Source of the DNA: Pseudomonas migulae
GTDB lineage: Bacteria > Pseudomonadota > Gammaproteobacteria > Pseudomonadales > Pseudomonadaceae
NCBI RefSeq assembly: GCF_024169315.1
Contig: NZ_JALJWR010000001.1
Coordinates: 765,501-829,500 of the forward strand
DNA: 64,000 bases
Reading direction: 5' to 3'
The notes beneath the pieces were generated by a model that worked only from the letters and a program-made list of their open reading frames with translations, had not been told where the DNA came from and ran no database searches. A program made the translations under genes and the position numbers. Shown in pieces: positions 1 through 7,954 of the stretch. The first letter of the stretch is position 1. Every line of letters starts with the position of its first letter.

Positions 1-386
1 TCGGTCAGGTCCCGGGTGATCTTGGCAAAACCCAACAAGGTGCCCGTTGCGTCGAAAATCGGATCGATCACCACGTGGCACCAGAAATGCGAACCGTCCT
101 TGCGAACCCGCCAGCCTTCCCCCTCGAAACGCCCCTCACGGATCGCCGTGTCCAGCGCCCGTTGGGGCATCCCTTTGAGACGATCCTCTTCGGTGTAGAA
201 ACGCGAGAAATGCTGGCCGAGAATCTCGGCTTCCTCATACCCTTTAAAGCGCTTGGCGCCGGCATTCCAGCTCGTGATGATGCCGTCGGGATCAATCATG
301 TAGATCGCGTAGTCAATCACCGCATCGATCAACAGGCGAAAACGCCCGTCCTCGATAGTGCTGGCCTTGGTTCGACCTTCGTTCAT
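1..386 (-). CDS. PAS-domain sensor protein, N-terminal fragment
   Basis: This leftward reading frame starts at an ATG at 386 and runs off the left edge of the window, so only about 128 residues are visible. They form a single PAS domain typical of bacterial sensor kinases: near the start is DYAIYMIDPDGIITSWNAG, followed by KGYEEAEILGQHFSRF, and near the window edge comes a PAC-like segment (FWCHVVIDPIFDATG, then LGFAKITRDLTE). The last segment normally leads into a histidine kinase or another output domain. That output domain lies outside the window, so hybrid kinase, diguanylate cyclase or chemoreceptor cannot be told apart; a PAS histidine kinase is most likely by family habit. No operon partner is visible. 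The next gene leftward of the zeta-like kinase ends at 471, giving an 84-base gap. Confidence 0.8.
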   Translation of the reverse strand, partial: MNEGRTKASTIEDGRFRLLIDAVIDYAIYMIDPDGIITSWNAGAKRFKGYEEAEILGQHFSRFYTEEDRLKGMPQRALDTAIREGRFEGEGWRVRKDGSHFWCHVVIDPIFDATGTLLGFAKITRDLT

Positions 387-470
387 TGAGCCCTCACGTC
401 AGGTATGTTTTCTGGAGTATGCGATAAACCGGGATTTTGGAAAGCCGAAAAGCGGCACTGATGCAAAGTG

Positions 471-1379
471 TTATCGGTCTGCGTACCTGATGATGCAGGC
501 GTACAGATCGTTGTAGACGAAACCGGGTACGTACTGGGTATGACCGGCTGTCTCGAGCAGCGCCAGATGGCACTCCTTGATGATTTCGTGGTGACCATTT
601 ACCGCAAAGGCATGGTTATCGATGATCCGGGAGTAAACGGCGTACTCAAAATGCCTCAAGGTTGTCGTTTTGCTCACGGAGCCGTCGGCCGCTTTGGCAT
701 AAGTGCTCTGAGCCCGCATCGCTCGCTCGTTCAACGCGCCAAACCCGCGTTCGTACACGGTGATTTGCGAACCGCTGATCGCTTTTGAAGCCGTCTCGAA
801 AGCCAGGATGATCGCTTGTGCATATCCCATACTGGCGGCCAGCGTTGATTTTGTCAGAAATCTTTCCATTTCCGATTTTTCAAGGCTTTTTAGTGCTCTC
901 TGGATGCTCGAAATGTGAGCGAACTCTTGAGTACAGCCGACGATATGGGTCTCGAACTGATAGCCCGCGGCGGTTGCCATCGGCGGAAAGGCGGCGAAAT
1001 CGATGCTATCGAACGCGCACTCCATGATGATGTTGTATTTGCCGGCGAAAGCCTGGTTAAAGATCTTCGCGCAGACTTCCCGCACAAATGCCTCTGTATG
1101 CTCGTACGCATGCAAAACGCCGAGTTTGATCATCTCTGCGTATTGAGGGTGTTTTTCCCGGTACTTGGGCAGGTACAAACGAACGTAGTTGTCGTAGCGC
1201 GTTGACGGCAAAAGGGTCTTTTCCAGCAGATACGTTTTGCCCGAGGCCTGTAGCCCGGCAACCACCAGTATTTTTGGCGTCGCCTCGGCAGTGATGCCGT
1301 TGAACAGGGTCACTTTTATTTCATCGTATGCCTCTGTGACCTCGGCAGAGGTGTACGTGTATTTCGAAGCTTCTGACAT
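471..1379 (-). CDS. Zeta-toxin-like P-loop kinase, orphan
   Basis: The 302-residue protein has a clear Walker A loop near residues 42-49 (GLQASGKT), followed by a basic and aromatic stretch and then NIIMECAFDS near residue 115. This order resembles the zeta-toxin/AAA kinase family, in which the kinase phosphorylates a nucleotide sugar such as UDP-N-acetylglucosamine. The start is ATG 1379, preceded by AAGGAAAT. There is no signal peptide or membrane segment. No small antitoxin-like gene is adjacent on either side: 1380-1508 is non-coding and the next genes are DNA-repair and PAS genes. It therefore looks like an orphan member, as seen for several chromosomal zeta-like proteins. It could instead be a harmless small-molecule kinase. 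The family assignment rests on the P-loop and general pattern only. Confidence 0.6.
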   Translation of the reverse strand: MSEASKYTYTSAEVTEAYDEIKVTLFNGITAEATPKILVVAGLQASGKTYLLEKTLLPSTRYDNYVRLYLPKYREKHPQYAEMIKLGVLHAYEHTEAFVREVCAKIFNQAFAGKYNIIMECAFDSIDFAAFPPMATAAGYQFETHIVGCTQEFAHISSIQRALKSLEKSEMERFLTKSTLAASMGYAQAIILAFETASKAISGSQITVYERGFGALNERAMRAQSTYAKAADGSVSKTTTLRHFEYAVYSRIIDNHAFAVNGHHEIIKECHLALLETAGHTQYVPGFVYNDLYACIIRYADR

Positions 1380-1508
1380 GCCTTGATTTCCTTATCAAAG
1401 ACGGGCTTGAACGTGATGCCTTGCCCTCTCAATAAAGCGTGCACTCACCGTTTCTTCAAACGCCGTTAGCTTTCAAGATATGTCGATGTTTTCTAAGGGA
1501 AAAAGTTC

Positions 1509-3788
1509 CTACTCGGCAGAGAGCAAAATCGTCGGAGCAACCGACCACCAACGCGGTAGCAGCTGTTTGACCTTACTGTCGCCAAACCGGTCATCGATCA
1601 ACATCACCACCCCTTGGTCCTGTTGGGTACGGATCACGCGTCCTGCGGCCTGAACCACTTTCTGCACGCCGGGAAACAGGTAGGTGTAGTCATAACCGGC
1701 ACCGAAAATAGCTGCCATCCGATGTTTCAACTGTTCATTGACCGGGTTGAGTTGCGCCAGTCCGAGGGTGGCGATGAATGCGCCGATCAACCGTGCACCG
1801 GGCAAGTCGATGCCCTCGCCAAACGCCCCGCCCAGCACCGCGAAACCGATGCCCTGACTGTGCTCGGTGAACTGATCGAGAAAGTCCTGACGCTGCCCTT
1901 CCCCCATGCCCCGGGATTGCGCCCAGAGATTGATGTGTGGATGTGTCTCGGCCAGGAGCTGTGCCACTTGCTGCAAGTAATCGAAGCTGCTGAAAAAAGC
2001 CAGGTAGTTGCCGGGACGTTGGGCGAACTGCCTGGCGATCAACTCGACGATCGGCGCCAGGGAAGACTGTCGATGGACAAACCGCGTGGAAATCTCGCTG
2101 ACGATATGGACCTTCAACTGGTCAGCGTGAAACGGCGATTCGACGTCGATCCAGACGGTGTCCGCCGGCGTTCCGAGTAAATCGGCGTAGTAATGACGAG
2201 GGCTCAACGTCGCGGAAAACAGCACGGTACTGCGTGCCGCCGTCAGGCGCGGGCGGATGAAACCGGCAGGCACCACGTTGCGCAGGCACAATTGCGACAG
2301 GTTGCGCGGGCGGTCGAGGTCGCGCTTGCTGATGTCGAACAGGAACTGTTCATCGAAGAGCTCGGCGACGCGGCAGAACTGCAGCATGTCGAAGTAGAAA
2401 TTCTGCAAGGCGCTGTCCAGGCCCTGGGGATGATCGTTGAGGTAATCGCCGATGCTTGCGCTGCATGACGACAATGCCTGGAGCAGTTTCTCCGGGGGTT
2501 TATCGTAGGCCTGGTACGGCGCGAGTTGCAGGTTATGCAGGGCGTTCCACTCGCGATTGACCCGCTGCAGGGCTTTCTTCAGGGGCTCGGGAGCCGTTTT
2601 GCGCACACCGTTGAGCGTCGACTGGTCAAGGCTGGCGCTGTACATCTGTCGCCCGCGCTCCACCAGGTTGTGGGCTTCGTCCACCAGCACCGCGACGTTC
2701 CAGTTGTTGGCCTGGGCCAGCCCGAACAGCAACGCGCTGAAATCGAAATAGTAGTTGTAGTCAGCGACCACCACGTCGGACCAACGGGCCATTTCCTGGC
2801 TCAGGTAATAAGGGCAGACATCGTGCTTCGAGGCCACTTCGCGCAAGGCACTCTGATTCAACAGTGACAGTTCGCTGGCGGCCTGGCGCGCGGCCGGCAA
2901 CCGATCATAGAAACCCTGGGCCAACGGGCAGGATTCGCCGTGGCAGGCCTTGTCCGGATGCTCGCAAGCCTTGTCCCGGGCGATCATTTCCAGGACACGC
3001 AACGGTGGCGCCGCCGCGCTGTCGAGAATGACCTGCGCCGCATCGAGCGCCAGTTTGCGCCCGGGGGTTTTCGCCGTGAGGAAAAACACCTTGTCCAGTT
3101 GCTGCGGCGCCAGGGCCTTGAGCATTGGAAACAGCGTGCCGACGGTCTTGCCGATTCCGGTCGGGGCCTGGGCCATCAGGCAACGGCCAGTGCTGACGGC
3201 CTTGAACACCGATTCAGCCAGATGCCGTTGCCCCGGACGAAAACCGGCATGGGGAAACGCCAGTTGCTGCGCCGCAGCGTTGCGTGCTTCGCGATGGGCC
3301 ATTTCCTGTTCGGCCCAGCGCAAGAACAGCTGGCAATGATGTTCGAAGAATACTTTCAGTTCTTCAGCGCTGAACGCTTCGACGAGGCAGGTCTCCTTTT
3401 CGCTGACGATGTCGAAGTACACCAGCGCCAGGTTGATCTGCGCCAGGTCCAGTTTCTGGCATATCAACCAGCCGTAGACCTTGGCCTGAGCCCAGTGCAG
3501 CTGGCGATGGTTGGCCGGTTGCTTGCTCAGGTCGCCCCGGTAGGTTTTGACTTCTTCCAGGCAGTTTTGCACCGGGTCGTAGCCGTCCGCCCTGCCCTTG
3601 ACCTTCAACGTTTGATACAGGCCTTCAAGCGCGACTTCACTCTGATAACCGTCGCTGCGCCGGGACGCCACCGTCCGGTGGCCGACGATGCCTTCCAGCG
3701 CAGTCGGCGATGGCGTGAAGCGCAAGTCGAGGTCGCCGACCTTGGCGGTGAACTCGCACAACGCCCGCACCGCGATGCTGTAGCTCAA
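1509..3788 (-). CDS. XPD/DinG-type Fe-S DNA helicase with N-terminal RecB/Cas4-like nuclease region
   Basis: This 759-residue superfamily 2 helicase should unwind DNA 5'-3' in repair. Numbered from the TTG start, the Walker A loop APTGIGKT is at about 208-215 and the DEAH box at about 370-373. Four cysteines at about 275, 282, 287 and 325 are placed like the 4Fe-4S ligands of XPD/DinG enzymes. The N-terminal 110 residues carry a D...EEVK...Q...Y pattern (EEVKTYRG near 78-85) like RecB/Cas4 PD-(D/E)XK nucleases. I chose the TTG at 3788 because it overlaps the upstream stop codon as TTGA and has GGAG about nine bases upstream; an in-frame ATG at 3806 is the alternative. The overlap means it is translationally coupled to the FAN1-like nuclease gene, pointing to a joint repair role. 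Confidence 0.85.
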   Translation of the reverse strand: MSYSIAVRALCEFTAKVGDLDLRFTPSPTALEGIVGHRTVASRRSDGYQSEVALEGLYQTLKVKGRADGYDPVQNCLEEVKTYRGDLSKQPANHRQLHWAQAKVYGWLICQKLDLAQINLALVYFDIVSEKETCLVEAFSAEELKVFFEHHCQLFLRWAEQEMAHREARNAAAQQLAFPHAGFRPGQRHLAESVFKAVSTGRCLMAQAPTGIGKTVGTLFPMLKALAPQQLDKVFFLTAKTPGRKLALDAAQVILDSAAAPPLRVLEMIARDKACEHPDKACHGESCPLAQGFYDRLPAARQAASELSLLNQSALREVASKHDVCPYYLSQEMARWSDVVVADYNYYFDFSALLFGLAQANNWNVAVLVDEAHNLVERGRQMYSASLDQSTLNGVRKTAPEPLKKALQRVNREWNALHNLQLAPYQAYDKPPEKLLQALSSCSASIGDYLNDHPQGLDSALQNFYFDMLQFCRVAELFDEQFLFDISKRDLDRPRNLSQLCLRNVVPAGFIRPRLTAARSTVLFSATLSPRHYYADLLGTPADTVWIDVESPFHADQLKVHIVSEISTRFVHRQSSLAPIVELIARQFAQRPGNYLAFFSSFDYLQQVAQLLAETHPHINLWAQSRGMGEGQRQDFLDQFTEHSQGIGFAVLGGAFGEGIDLPGARLIGAFIATLGLAQLNPVNEQLKHRMAAIFGAGYDYTYLFPGVQKVVQAAGRVIRTQQDQGVVMLIDDRFGDSKVKQLLPRWWSVAPTILLSAE

Positions 3789-5437
3789 GCGCTCTGCTCC
3801 GCCCATTGCACGTAGCAGACGGCAATGGGCATCTGGTGTTCATGGCAGAACTCGAGCCAGCGCAACTGATTGTCTTGCAGGCGATCGCCAGGGCCTTTGA
3901 CTTCGATCATGCGGTAGGTCTTGTGCTGCGGCCAGAACTGGATCAGGTCAGGCATCCCGGCACGGTTGGCCTTGATGTCCAGCAGCAAGCGGTTGAACCA
4001 GTGTTTGAGATGCTCGGCCGGCAGGCAATCAAGCGCCTGATCGAGCAGATCTTCGTTTAACGCGCCCCAGAACACGAACGGCGATTGCACGCCCCATTTG
4101 GCGGCATACCGTTCCCGGATCGTCTGCAGGTAACGCCCGTCATCGAGTTCGGCGAGGCAGGCCTGGAACAGATCCGCACGCCGTGCATGGAAGTCTTCAT
4201 TGAGCAGATCCACCGGCCCACGCTGGAACGGATGGAAAAACGCCCCCGGCAACGGTGCGAAGATCGCGGGCCAGCACAGCAAGCCGAACAACGAGTTGAT
4301 CAGGCTGTTTTCGACGTAATGCACCGGTGCCGAGTCCTCGGCCAGATGCGCCTGTACGTAAAATTCCACCGACAGCACGGGATCGATTCTGGGCAGTTGC
4401 AGGTCCAGGCGCAGCATCTCCCTTGGGGACGAACGTTTTGCGGGCGGCCCGCCGAGCTTGCGTCGCAGCCGGGGCACTACACGCAGTAGGTGCTGTTGTT
4501 CGGCAGCACTTTCCGGTGATTGGCCGGCAACCGTGGCCAGGTCCATGGCCAGTTGGTACTCGCCGCAGCGCTCCAGTACACGAATCAAACGCGACCTCGC
4601 ACCGGGCCAGGCACAGTCGCGATAAATGCCCAGCGCATTGGCGAAATCCGCCATGCGTTCGCAATGCTGGCCGATCTGGAACAACAGCTTGCCGCGCCGT
4701 TTCTGCAACCAGGGATTGGTCAGTGTCAGCCCGTTGATCTGCTCGACGATCTCCGCCACCGCCTCACCCGCTTCCAAACGCTGCTGGCATTCGTGAAGGA
4801 AGAAACAGGCATCCACATCCTCGCGATTGCGCAGGCCTCGGGATTCGGCGCAGAACTCGACTTTTTCGTAGGTAAAGATGCCGAGGTCGGCCAGCACAAA
4901 CTCTGACCAGTCCTGATAAAGATTGCCGAAGAACATCAGGCGCAGGCGATCACACAGGCCCATGATGGTCAGGCTGAACAACCGGTCCTGCAGTGGCGCG
5001 CACCAATGGCTAAAGCTGAGCGCTTCGGGAAACCGTTCGCTCAGGGTCGCAAGCCACTCGTTCTTTTTGCCTTTGGGCTGATCAATGGCGGTGCCGAAGC
5101 ACTGCACGATTTCCGCCTTGAGCAACACGTCGAACAACGTGTCGAGTGACAGCGGCGCCTGCTCATCGATCCAGCCCAGTTCCAGCAATGGCTTCGCGGC
5201 GCTGGCGATGTCGCCAATCTCGAGGTAATGCAGTTTGCTCGCCCGGAAGTGAATTCCCTTGCGCATCACCATCCGCACCAGCAACGCCCTGGACTCGCGG
5301 GGCAGCCGGTTGAATTCACGGATGAAGGTTTGCTCCTCGATCGTCAGCACATCGGCATAGCGATGCTCAAGCCAATCAAGCACTTGCATGAAGTTGTTCA
5401 AGTAATAGAACGGATCGTCGAGCGGATTCTGGGTCAC
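3785..5437 (-). CDS. FAN1-type VRR-NUC domain nuclease
   Basis: About 550 residues with the layout of bacterial FAN1. There is a helical N-terminal region, a middle TPR-like region (repeated helix pairs such as RLIRVLERCGEYQLAMDLA) and a C-terminal VRR-NUC nuclease domain. The catalytic motif is visible near the end as MPDLIQFW, then MIEVKGPGDRLQDNQ (D about 497, E-x-K about 512-514, trailing Q). FAN1 is a structure-specific nuclease acting on 5' flaps and interstrand crosslinks, and its Pseudomonas aeruginosa form has been studied structurally. The start is uncertain: GTG 5437 gives an N-terminus (VTQNPLDDPFYYLNNF) that fits the family, while a TTG at 5491 would add 18 residues. Neither has a strong ribosome binding site. 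The stop overlaps the helicase start. Confidence 0.87.
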   Translation of the reverse strand: MTQNPLDDPFYYLNNFMQVLDWLEHRYADVLTIEEQTFIREFNRLPRESRALLVRMVMRKGIHFRASKLHYLEIGDIASAAKPLLELGWIDEQAPLSLDTLFDVLLKAEIVQCFGTAIDQPKGKKNEWLATLSERFPEALSFSHWCAPLQDRLFSLTIMGLCDRLRLMFFGNLYQDWSEFVLADLGIFTYEKVEFCAESRGLRNREDVDACFFLHECQQRLEAGEAVAEIVEQINGLTLTNPWLQKRRGKLLFQIGQHCERMADFANALGIYRDCAWPGARSRLIRVLERCGEYQLAMDLATVAGQSPESAAEQQHLLRVVPRLRRKLGGPPAKRSSPREMLRLDLQLPRIDPVLSVEFYVQAHLAEDSAPVHYVENSLINSLFGLLCWPAIFAPLPGAFFHPFQRGPVDLLNEDFHARRADLFQACLAELDDGRYLQTIRERYAAKWGVQSPFVFWGALNEDLLDQALDCLPAEHLKHWFNRLLLDIKANRAGMPDLIQFWPQHKTYRMIEVKGPGDRLQDNQLRWLEFCHEHQMPIAVCYVQWAEQSA

Positions 5438-5658
5438 AGGAAAACAGGGCCATAGGGAACGAGTACTGGTTATGCGTACAGATACCAGCAACGCCCTGTC
5501 CGGTGCAAACGGAAAAGGATAAGCGGCGGCGCGATCAGGAATATTTCGGCTGTCTGTCGAACTTTCCCGCGATCCATCGTACCAACCGCGTTAGAGGTAC
5601 AGTGACGATTGGAGGATTCGAAGCGGTCGCGCTGTTTATTGGAGGATGAGAGGTGGTT

Positions 5659-5883
5659 ATGAATATCAAGACTCTGGGTTTGCCACTGGCCATGGCGGCT
5701 CTGCTGACCCTCGCCGGTTGCTCGACGCCAACGGTGGTGACCCTGCAGAACGGCACCCAGTATTTGACCAAGGACATGCCGAAAGCCAACAACAAGGAAG
5801 GCTTTTACGAATTTGAAGATATTTCCGGAACGAAGGTGAAGGTCAAGGTTGATGAGGTGGCAACGGTTCGCAAGGAAGACTGA
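5659..5883 (+). CDS. YgdI/YgdR-like small lipoprotein
   Basis: A 74-residue protein with a lipoprotein signal peptide: a short basic start, a hydrophobic stretch and the lipobox LAGC near residue 20. The rest (VVTLQNGTQYLTKDMP, then GFYEFEDISGTKVKVKVDEV) matches the small SH3-like DUF903 domain of YgdI/YgdR lipoproteins, whose function is unknown. It should be anchored in an envelope membrane. The start is ATG 5659, preceded by GAGAGG; a GTG six bases upstream is possible but poorly placed. It is a single gene, convergent with the lipase gene, with a REP pair between their 3' ends. Confidence 0.88.
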   Translation: MNIKTLGLPLAMAALLTLAGCSTPTVVTLQNGTQYLTKDMPKANNKEGFYEFEDISGTKVKVKVDEVATVRKED

Positions 5884-5900
5884 AGACCGCGTTATCGTTC

Positions 5901-5985
5901 TTCGCGGGCAAGCCTCGCTCCTACAGGATCTACGCACAATTTGTGCTCGACGATGATCCCTGCAGGAGCGAGGCTTGCCCGCGAA
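5901..5985. repeat. REP pair (inverted, GAGGCTTGCCCGCGAA class)
   Basis: Two REP units face each other: 5901-5925 and its near-perfect inverse at 5961-5985, with a 35-base spacer. The unit is the widespread Pseudomonas REP with core GGGCAAGCCTCGC. The pair sits between the convergent lipoprotein and lipase genes, where it may end transcription or stabilise 3' mRNA ends. The left unit has the extension GTTATCGTTC just outside it, also seen at 14798 and 51331. Confidence 0.9.
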
Positions 5986-6012
5986 GAGGCTCTTGCAGAC
6001 GCCACATCATTT

Positions 6013-7860
6013 TCAGGCAATAACAACGCCGCCCAGGCTATCCAGCCCAACCCCGACCAACGTCACCGAATCACCGCCAAACGTCAGCACCGTGTCGTTC
6101 CCGACTGCCGTGGCATGAGCCCGATAATCGTCATTGGGCGACACCCCCTGAACTCCAAGAAACACCAGCTTGTCATTCGCCTGATAGCCCACCACCCGGT
6201 CATGGCCGAACGCGCCACTGAACAGGAACGTGTCGATCCCGCCGCCCGACTCCATCAGGTCATTCCCCGCGCCACCGACGAACACGTCGTTGCCTTGGCC
6301 GCCGATCAAATGGTCGTTGCCCTCCAGGCCAAACAACCAATCACCGCTGACGTGAGCCTTTAGCGTATCGGCGCCCGCTCCGCCCTTCAGTGTCGAGGCG
6401 TATTGGGTCAGGTTGTTTCCTGCCGCCAGACCGTTGGCCGTAACGCTGTGGCTCACGTCATCCTTGAACACCCCCCAGAGAAACCCCGGCTCCTTGGTGA
6501 CAAGGCTGCCAATGTCGCGAGTGATGCTGATGCCGCCCTGCGCATCGCGGATGTACAGGTTGCCGGCGCCGTCATTGGCGAAATCGAAGGTTTTCACCGA
6601 CTGCTGCAAGTCCAGCACGTTGCTGCCCTTGCCACCCAGCACGATGTTGTAGCCACCACCGTCGCGGAAGGTGTCATTGCCATCGCGGCCTTCCAGGTAG
6701 TCGTTGCCCTTGCCGCCCTGGATCAGGTCGTTGCCGTCGCTGCCGATGATGAAGGTGCTGCCCTTGTGGGTCTCGGCATTGCGATTGAGGTCCTGGACCC
6801 AGGTGTTGCCGCGCGCCGGATCGGACAGGTTGGCGACGATGACGGTCGAGTCCTTGCTGGTGAGGTCATAGAACTGCGACTCCAGCACCCGGGACATGCC
6901 ATCGCCATACGCCGTCGGCAGGTGGGAAATCCAGGTAGGGATATTGAGGATGGAAAACGGCAGCACATTCCACGCCGTCGACGCGTAATGATCGTTGAAG
7001 CTGACGATGTTGTTGGTCGCCGAATCCTGATGGGCATCGTGCACGCCCACTGAAGACAGGTTGAAGGATGAGCCGTCGAGCGCGCGAAATACCGGGTCGT
7101 TCTCATAACCGACGTTGAGCACTTTATCGGTGCTGCTTTGGGTGGGCGACGCGTAGGCGATGTAGTTGGCGTCCTTGTAGAACCCGGCCCACTTGTCGTT
7201 GCTCAGGTCTGCCAGGCTGTTTACCGCCAGACCGCCGAGGCTGTGGCCGCTGACCAGCACGTCCTTGCCCGACAGACCGTTGGCCCGGGCAAATGCCGCG
7301 ACATCGCCCAGCAAGTCGCCAAACGCTTCGCCCACGTAGTTCCTGGCGTAATCCTTCGGCCCCAATGCGGCGAGCAGATCGTTGATCCCGTCAGCGATCG
7401 AGTCGCTGATCAGGCTTTCCCGTGGCCCACTGGTGCCGCGAAAGGCGATGCCGACTTCGCTGAGATGGCCCTGGGCGTCGTACTTGCCGAGGATTTCCAC
7501 CTGAGCGCTGGTGTATCCGGCCTTTTCGCCGAAAAAGGTTCCGCGGGCATCGACCTTGCCGTCATAGCCCAGTTGAGTCGCGGTAATGGGCGTCCAGCCA
7601 GCCTTGTGCACCGCGTCGAGCGCGGCTTTTTCCGAATCCGGATTCCACGGCACGCCGGGGATTACACCCTGGGAGTCAGTGCCGCCAATCAGCGCAGTCA
7701 CCAACGTCGCCGGCAAGCCAAGGCCAAAGCCGTTGTGCTGGTAACCGGTGGCAAAACCGTTATCGAGGTTGTGATAGGAATACAGCGTGATCGCCATGGC
7801 GTCGGTGAACAACGCCTTTGAGTCTGCTGTACCGAAGTTTTTGTAGTCGTACACACCCAT
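6013..7860 (-). CDS. lipA: Family I.3 extracellular lipase with RTX repeats (polyurethanase-like)
   Basis: A 615-residue secreted lipase. The nucleophile motif GHSLGG puts the serine at residue 207, with aspartate at 255 (GYENDPVF) and histidine at 313 (ISHLPTAYGDGM); these are the positions known for the 617-residue Pseudomonas MIS38 lipase. The C-terminal third has nine-residue calcium-binding RTX repeats in two blocks, about 373-400 (GSDGNDLIQGGKGNDYLEG) and 492-545 (GGQGNDVFVGGAGNDLMES), and ends in a hydrophobic tail (LGGVVIA) typical of type I secretion signals. There is no N-terminal signal peptide. The start is ATG 7860 after AGAGAGG. It is the last gene of the apr locus, downstream of aprDEF, which probably export it. 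Close relatives have been called polyurethanases (PueA). Whether this one attacks polyester polyurethane cannot be read from sequence. Confidence 0.93.
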   Translation of the reverse strand: MGVYDYKNFGTADSKALFTDAMAITLYSYHNLDNGFATGYQHNGFGLGLPATLVTALIGGTDSQGVIPGVPWNPDSEKAALDAVHKAGWTPITATQLGYDGKVDARGTFFGEKAGYTSAQVEILGKYDAQGHLSEVGIAFRGTSGPRESLISDSIADGINDLLAALGPKDYARNYVGEAFGDLLGDVAAFARANGLSGKDVLVSGHSLGGLAVNSLADLSNDKWAGFYKDANYIAYASPTQSSTDKVLNVGYENDPVFRALDGSSFNLSSVGVHDAHQDSATNNIVSFNDHYASTAWNVLPFSILNIPTWISHLPTAYGDGMSRVLESQFYDLTSKDSTVIVANLSDPARGNTWVQDLNRNAETHKGSTFIIGSDGNDLIQGGKGNDYLEGRDGNDTFRDGGGYNIVLGGKGSNVLDLQQSVKTFDFANDGAGNLYIRDAQGGISITRDIGSLVTKEPGFLWGVFKDDVSHSVTANGLAAGNNLTQYASTLKGGAGADTLKAHVSGDWLFGLEGNDHLIGGQGNDVFVGGAGNDLMESGGGIDTFLFSGAFGHDRVVGYQANDKLVFLGVQGVSPNDDYRAHATAVGNDTVLTFGGDSVTLVGVGLDSLGGVVIA

Positions 7861-7954
7861 GGTAAAGCCTCTCTTTTTGTTGGAATGCTGTTCACCTAAG
7901 CGGGGCCCCTCGCCACAGTTGTGAGTGCCTGCCGGTATTCCACTGGTGGATGTT

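Noticed and set aside
468..788. Rightward open frame opposite the zeta-like kinase gene
   Set aside because: Runs antisense to a gene with a clear P-loop and ribosome binding site; its own sequence has no recognisable motif.
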